Assembly: GCA_945643635.1 (NCBI GenBank)
Contig: CALZFC010000017.1
Span: forward strand, 157,001-221,000
From: Allodiplogaster sudhausi
Taxonomy: Eukaryota; Nematoda; Chromadorea; Rhabditida; Diplogasteridae
Reading direction: 5' to 3'
Length of the DNA: 64,000 nucleotides
The translations under genes and the position numbers were made by a program. Below, piece by piece: positions 59,738 through 64,000 of this stretch; the stretch's first letter is position 1; every line of letters begins with the position of its first letter. The notes beneath the pieces were generated by a model that did no database searches, was not told the DNA's origin, and was given only the letters and a program-made list of their open reading frames with translations.

Positions 59738-60639
59738 CAAGAACACGCCGTCTTGTCAGAACACGCCGTCTTGCCAGTCCATCACGAAAGTCTGGCACCC
59801 GAACGTCTATGAAGTATGTGTTGTTTAATTAATGAGTCCCTCTTGCTACCTTCCTTTTCACGAGTACATTTGTATTTGTAGAACGGCGACCTTTGCATCA
59901 GCATCCTCCACCGATGATCCACAAATCGTAGAGCTTCCTTGTGAGAGGTGGAATCCCACCCAGAATGTTCGGTGAGTTGGTGACTCGACTCGCTTGGTTT
60001 GGATGTTAATCCATAATTATCTATGACAATTTTGCTGTCCGTGATCTCGCTGCTGAACGAGCCGAACACTTCTTCCCCTGCCAATGTCGACGCCTTCATC
60101 ATGTACAGGAGATGGAAAGAAGGCGCCGATAGCCAATATGAAAATTATCGTCAGGTCGGACTCCCATTTTTTTTGGCGGAAGTGACTTCCAGGCCAGATG
60201 TGAAACCGCGTTTAATGCGAATGTCTTTCATTATGTCTCTTTCAGACAACAAGTGGAGTTATCGAACGTAGAAGCAAAGCACGATGGGGTCGTTGTCCCG
60301 GAAACAATCGATAAGTACTGTATCAAGGAGAAGCCCGTGGACCAGGACGACTTCAACTGCATCGATTACGGTAGCATTTGTTTTGTTAATATTCTGCTAG
60401 TTTTTTTTATCTGGTTATCCGGTTTGTATATTTTCATTGCTTTCCACAATGTACTTGAATGAAAAATAAGCTTGTTGTAGTCCATACGAGCATCTAGCAA
60501 TTACCATATTGTGCTAGTCGTTTGCTATTTCAACGACCCTTTAAAGTTGCCTGTCTTGGTCGCAGATGACGACTACTACAACGACAGCGAATGCGAAGAT
60601 GACGAGGACGAGGACGACTCTGGAATCGGGCAGAACTAA
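59738..60639 (+). pseudogene. CDC34/UBE2R-type ubiquitin-conjugating enzyme, 3' half
   Basis: Exons: about 59738-59815 (SITKVWHPNVYE), 59881-59970 (NGDLCISILHPP ... ELPCERWNPTQNV), 60024-60154 ([20 protein letters not shown]), 60248-60370 and 60566-60639 (acidic tail, ending DEDDSGIGQN-stop). The catalytic Cys (CISILHPP), the acidic-loop insertion typical of CDC34/UBE2R and the acidic C-terminal tail are all visible. The N-terminal half of the UBC fold is missing. One base appears to be lost near 59911: CATCCTCCACC-GATGATCC must shift frame to give HPP then DDPQIVELP. An 18-bp tandem duplication (GAACACGCCGTCTTG) sits at the first exon. Its place right after a truncated CAND1 suggests a deletion or rearrangement. 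Confidence 0.72.
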
Positions 60640-60659
60640 GCGGTTTCACACGGGACTAT

Positions 60660-61090
60660 AGCTTCTCTCTGCCCCTGACTCCTGAACTTCCACTGCTCTC
60701 AACCTCTGGATTTGAGGTTTGTATCTCTCTCTCTCTCTCTCTCTCTTCCTGTCACTGTCATTATCTGGTTCTCTAATGCCATATTCGTTAAGGTGCTGCC
60801 TAGTCGGAGGTGGACTGTCTTGTGCTGGGAACCCTCTTCCCCCATATCCTGGCTGAGCTCTCCTTCTCCTCTCTTCCCCTTCTTCCACTGCTTGCGAGGA
60901 TCTGAAGAAGTTACTGTTGCCACGAAGATCAAGGACATTTGTTTTAGCGTTTATTTTAATTTTTTAATCGAATAAACTGTCTGTTCTTAAAGAGAGGCAT
61001 GTGCGAGAAGCCAGCTCTCCCTCAGTAATTCCTGAATGTGTTTCACTTTTAACCGTATTTTTTAATGTTAGATATGAATAAAACTTTTTG
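60660..61090. other. no gene seen; short CT repeat
   Basis: A (TC)n tract at 60725-60746. The remainder shows no coding signal that I trust. Confidence 0.5.
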
Positions 61091-61223
61091 AATGTAGTAT
61101 GGTGCCGAAGGTTTCATATCCTTCGGCACATTGCGGTGAACAGTCCCTGGTGAACGGGCGACTTTCTGGTGACCAGTGCAGGGTGCACTGGTGGGAACTT
61201 TAGTTGTTGTAAACCGGACAGAT

Positions 61224-61538
61224 TCAGCGCTGTGCCTCCGTGCCCTTGTTGTAGCACTGCACGAAGGAATCACCGCACGCATCTTCGGGCATTTCTCTTC
61301 TCTTTCCGCCAGCCACCGCGACGCAACAAAAACAAAGGAGACAAGTAAAACAAATTAACACGATAGAACAAAAACCTCGAAATGGAAATTGCAAATTTGC
61401 ACTTCTAAAAAACTTTTCGCAACTTTTACGAGTCCGCGTGTACCGTTGTTTACAAATATTATAATACAAAACAAAGTGTGCGACAGTATCTCGGCAGCTC
61501 CCAGCGTACTTTTCCGCGCAGGAGTTTTGGGTGTTCAT
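61224..61538 (-). other. possible exon of a small secreted or membrane peptide
   Basis: The minus strand reads a hydrophobic run (ICFTCLLCFCCVAV) followed by GGKRREMPEDACGDSFVQCY and a stop. It resembles a signal peptide with a short Cys-bearing mature part. No homologue is recognised and the start is unclear. A short palindrome (CCAGTGCAGGGTGCACTGG) lies at about 61171-61190. Confidence 0.25.
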
Positions 61539-62384
61539 GTTCCTTTAACGCCTCATTGTCAGATGGTCATAAATTAAATGATCCGAATGATGCTTTTCTA
61601 CATCACTCGCTAGAAGTCTCGAAGATGATGATGAGCTGTAAACATTTCTTTGTTCCAGTAGAGAACCTGCCTAGTCATCTTCGTTGCCGCAAGCAAATGC
61701 TGTGCTCATTTTTCACGCATCAAAGCAGAATTCAAAGATTACAAATGCTTTCTTAAACGAACACATGACTCAACCGTAATTTATCACTGTTTATTTTACA
61801 GCCTTTTTTCTTCTCCAAACACACACACACACACTTCCACACATAATCCCTGAGAAAGTTTTGTAATGTTTTAGAAAAAGATGTGTGAAATGAAAACTAG
61901 TCACAAACTTTATTATATCGTTAGTAAATTTTTTATTTATTTTAGTGTTCTTATTGGACGATATACTAATTGTAAGTTATGGCCTGTGAACTGTGAATAG
62001 CAGCACACTTCTTGCTTACTTCGAATTCTCAAGGCAGCTGTAGTGAAGCGGACTTTCAAGCGAAACAAGCAACGGGCTGATGGCAATTATTTCTAATTGA
62101 AAGAAAGTAAAACCAAACGAGCATACATTTTACGTTTGAGACAAGAAATTGTTAGCCGTTAGTTTTTCGAGAAGGATGAGATCTGTTTTCTTCGAGATTA
62201 AGTTTTTGGCTACTTCAAGCCTACCGCTTAAAGTATGTAGCATGCAAAATGCAAGTACTATGTTTTTAAATTATATATTCCTGAATATTGTTGTCGCGTC
62301 TCGCCAAACTTGCCCTTTATTCAGGCAAAAGAGCGCGAATTTAGACAGTGGTTTTAAGTTTAGCTGCTTTGCCCAGACTAATTC

Positions 62385-62480
62385 TGCTGGTCGACGACGC
62401 GATCACCCTCGTTGAGAACGTTGCTTCTTATGCTTCGTGGCCAGCAGGCGGAGTCTGCTGATCGGCGGCTACCGGAATGG
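62385..62480 (+). pseudogene. dead copy of the receptor-like exon
   Basis: Matches the exon at 63223-63399 but has lost bases: around LVENV the frame shifts twice, and the second half ends after GGYRNG instead of continuing into the second membrane segment. Confidence 0.6.
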
Positions 62481-63222
62481 ACCATTGAGACATCAAAACA
62501 CTTTTGCATACTACCAGTGCAAAATATTAGGATTCTGTGAATGAGAAACCCTCTTTCTGGTATGTATCATTCTTTGGTTTTTTTAAACTATTGCTTAGCA
62601 AGGAAAATGATTCATGAGTTGATGATGTTTTATTACTCGAAAAGATCGTAAAACGCATGAAGCAGAAGAAGCTAACCATAAAGAAACACAAGCTTAATCA
62701 TCGCAAATGTTCACAAATTACCCGGTTGGAAAGAGCGGTCGCTTGCTCCCTTCTCTATATCACATCGCCAGATGTCTAATTGTAAGAAGATGATAAACTA
62801 TGTATGAATAAACATTGTTTTTCTTTGCTCCGGTAGAGAACCCGCCCAGTCAACTTTGGTACCACAAGCAATGCTTTACTCATGTCAAGCGTATCAAAGT
62901 AGAATTCAAAGCCTTCGTACATATGTATGTAGGCATGCTAACCCTGTCATTTAAAGTAGTGCAAGACTCAATTTTGAATCCCGCTTTACAACGATTATGA
63001 GTTAGTTGCTTTTGAAATTGGACATATCCGAGCAACAACGGATCTGCATTTGCAAATGTCAAGTGTACTTCTACCATCCAGTCAAGTGATTCTTGCTCTT
63101 GAATTGGAAGTCTTGCTCTTTACAATATAACATTGCCTTATAGTATTTAGATCCGATTTGTTTCAAACTTTGTTTATTCAGGCAAAAGGGCGCGAATTCA
63201 AACATTGGTTTAAGGTTATCCA

Positions 63223-63399
63223 GCTATGCCCAGGCTAGCCATGCTGGTCGTCGACGCGGTCGCCCTCGTGGAGAACGTGTGTTTCTTCTGGCTCGTGGCC
63301 AGCAGGCGGAGTCTGCTGATCGGCGGCTACCGAAATGTGCTGCTCATTGAAATTGTCGCCGACTGTCTCGGCGTAATAACGATGCTCTCTTACTCACCG
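63223..63399 (+). CDS. receptor-like exon with two membrane segments
   Basis: After acceptor ccag the reading is MLVVDAVALVENVCFFWLVA, then SRRSLLIGGYRN and VLLIEIVADCLGVITMLSYS, with donor gtaagc at 63400. Two hydrophobic helices joined by a basic loop (RRS..GGYRN) resemble TM1-ICL1-TM2 of nematode serpentine receptors. No further exon is found before 63512. Function unassigned. Confidence 0.45.
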
Positions 63400-63511
63400 G
63401 TAAGCGAATGATGATGAATTTCTAAAGACAAAAGACAAGAATTCATGAATTTTGCCTGATTGTGAGACACAAGCGCGAGAGAGCATATGATTTAGCGAGA
63501 CGGCGACCACT

Positions 63512-63994
63512 TTAAAGGATCACTCTGGCGAATGTTTTCGCGCCCGTTAAATAATTGGTGTTTGAAAAAACCAACCATTCTAAAATTCTTACAGTATTCG
63601 GGAGGGTGGATTTTTTGGAAAGCTGTGATTGTGTTGGATGTGTTCGAAATGGCAGCAGAGCGCTTCCATTCGTTTTTATGTCTCTCCCTCTCTCCTTCTC
63701 TTCCACACTCTTTCTCTCAGAGTGAACAATCGATGACTTTCACATCATCCCGTGCCCCCTTTATCTGCCACGCTTGGCATGGGGGGTGGGGAGGGTGGCA
63801 TAGCCATGATCATGAGCTCAAAGAACGATCGCGGGCGGAAAATGCACCGTAATCCCAATCAAGCACTGTAAATATTTAACAAACTAAACATTGTTTTGAA
63901 ACAGGACCACTTCTAATGGATGTTTCTGGCCGATCTTCATCTCGAATAAGAACATTAAACTAGAACATGTATATTCGCCGGAGAGGTCCTTTAA
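63512..63994. mobile_element. TTAA-flanked MITE at the window end
   Basis: The left end TTAAAGGATCACTCTGGCGA matches the right end (TTAAAGGACCTCTCCGGCGA when inverted, finishing at TTAA 63991-63994). 483 bp, no transposase. It is probably related to the other TTAA MITEs. Confidence 0.72.
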
Positions 63995-64000
63995 AGACGA

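Larger units (their letters stand above)
61600..63400. repeat. diverged tandem duplication
   Basis: 61650-61745 resembles 62820-62925 (both contain GTAGAGAACC, then CAAGCAATGCT-like and AGAATTCAAAG words). 62320-62480 resembles 63175-63335 (shared CAGCAGGCGGAGTCTGCTGA, TCGGCGGCTACCG). Unit length differs between copies (about 0.9 to 1.15 kb offset), so each has its own indels. The copies carry the receptor-like exon described separately. Confidence 0.7.

Overview
The window is eukaryotic and very probably from a nematode. Genes are split into many small exons with GT-AG introns. No bacterial-style operon is visible. Several coding segments belong to families known mainly or strikingly from nematodes: a DUF273-type glycosyltransferase, a DUF288/STELLO-like protein with a type II anchor, and serpentine-receptor-like TM1-TM2 exons. 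All family names come from reading motifs by eye; no database search was run, and exon edges are approximate unless a splice site is quoted.

Layout. 1-1612 (minus): truncated second copy of the 3' half of the STELLO-like gene. 1746-2249: TTAA-flanked MITE. 2313-3230 (plus): 3' exons of a sulfotransferase in inverted orientation. 3300-4850 (plus): broken copy of the 5' end of a serine protease. 4977-15908 (minus): a sulfotransferase gene whose introns hold a Tc1-like element, small MITEs and large nested foldback elements, two of them carrying tRNA-like modules. 16246-17052: a 27-bp/135-bp higher-order minisatellite open on both strands. 17230-18560: third, broken copy of the protease 5' end. 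19354-27455: a probable large transposon with subterminal repeats, enclosing a 5.7-kb element (21151-26837) that encodes a CACTA-like transposase. 28264-40690 (plus): a chymotrypsin-like serine protease with His, Asp and Ser exons. Its Ser exon is split by an 8.9-kb transposon (31330-40231) whose zinc-finger gene in turn carries a 4.7-kb Kolobok element (33046-37748) in an intron. 41112-48214 (minus): complete-looking STELLO-like gene. 49132-49299 (minus): receptor exon. 50509-52635 (minus): DUF273 glycosyltransferase gene. 53388-56652: foldbacks and hairpins. 56660-60639: truncated, lesion-bearing pieces of CHORDC1, CAND1 and a CDC34/UBE2R-type E2. 61600-63400: tandem duplication carrying a receptor-like exon.

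How it fits together. The host genes are mostly secretory-pathway or extracellular: two Golgi-type glycosyltransferase-like enzymes, a sulfotransferase, a secreted protease and receptors. The region has been reshaped by partial duplications (STELLO 3' half, sulfotransferase 3' end, protease 5' end twice) and by nested transposon insertion. The most notable system is the Kolobok element, which encodes both a THAP-type transposase and a separate small cysteine-rich protein resembling the cytoplasmic 'ballast' domain of P2X7. It sits inside another transposon that interrupts the catalytic Ser exon of a protease, and removing that outer transposon with one copy of a 2-bp duplication restores the protease reading frame exactly.
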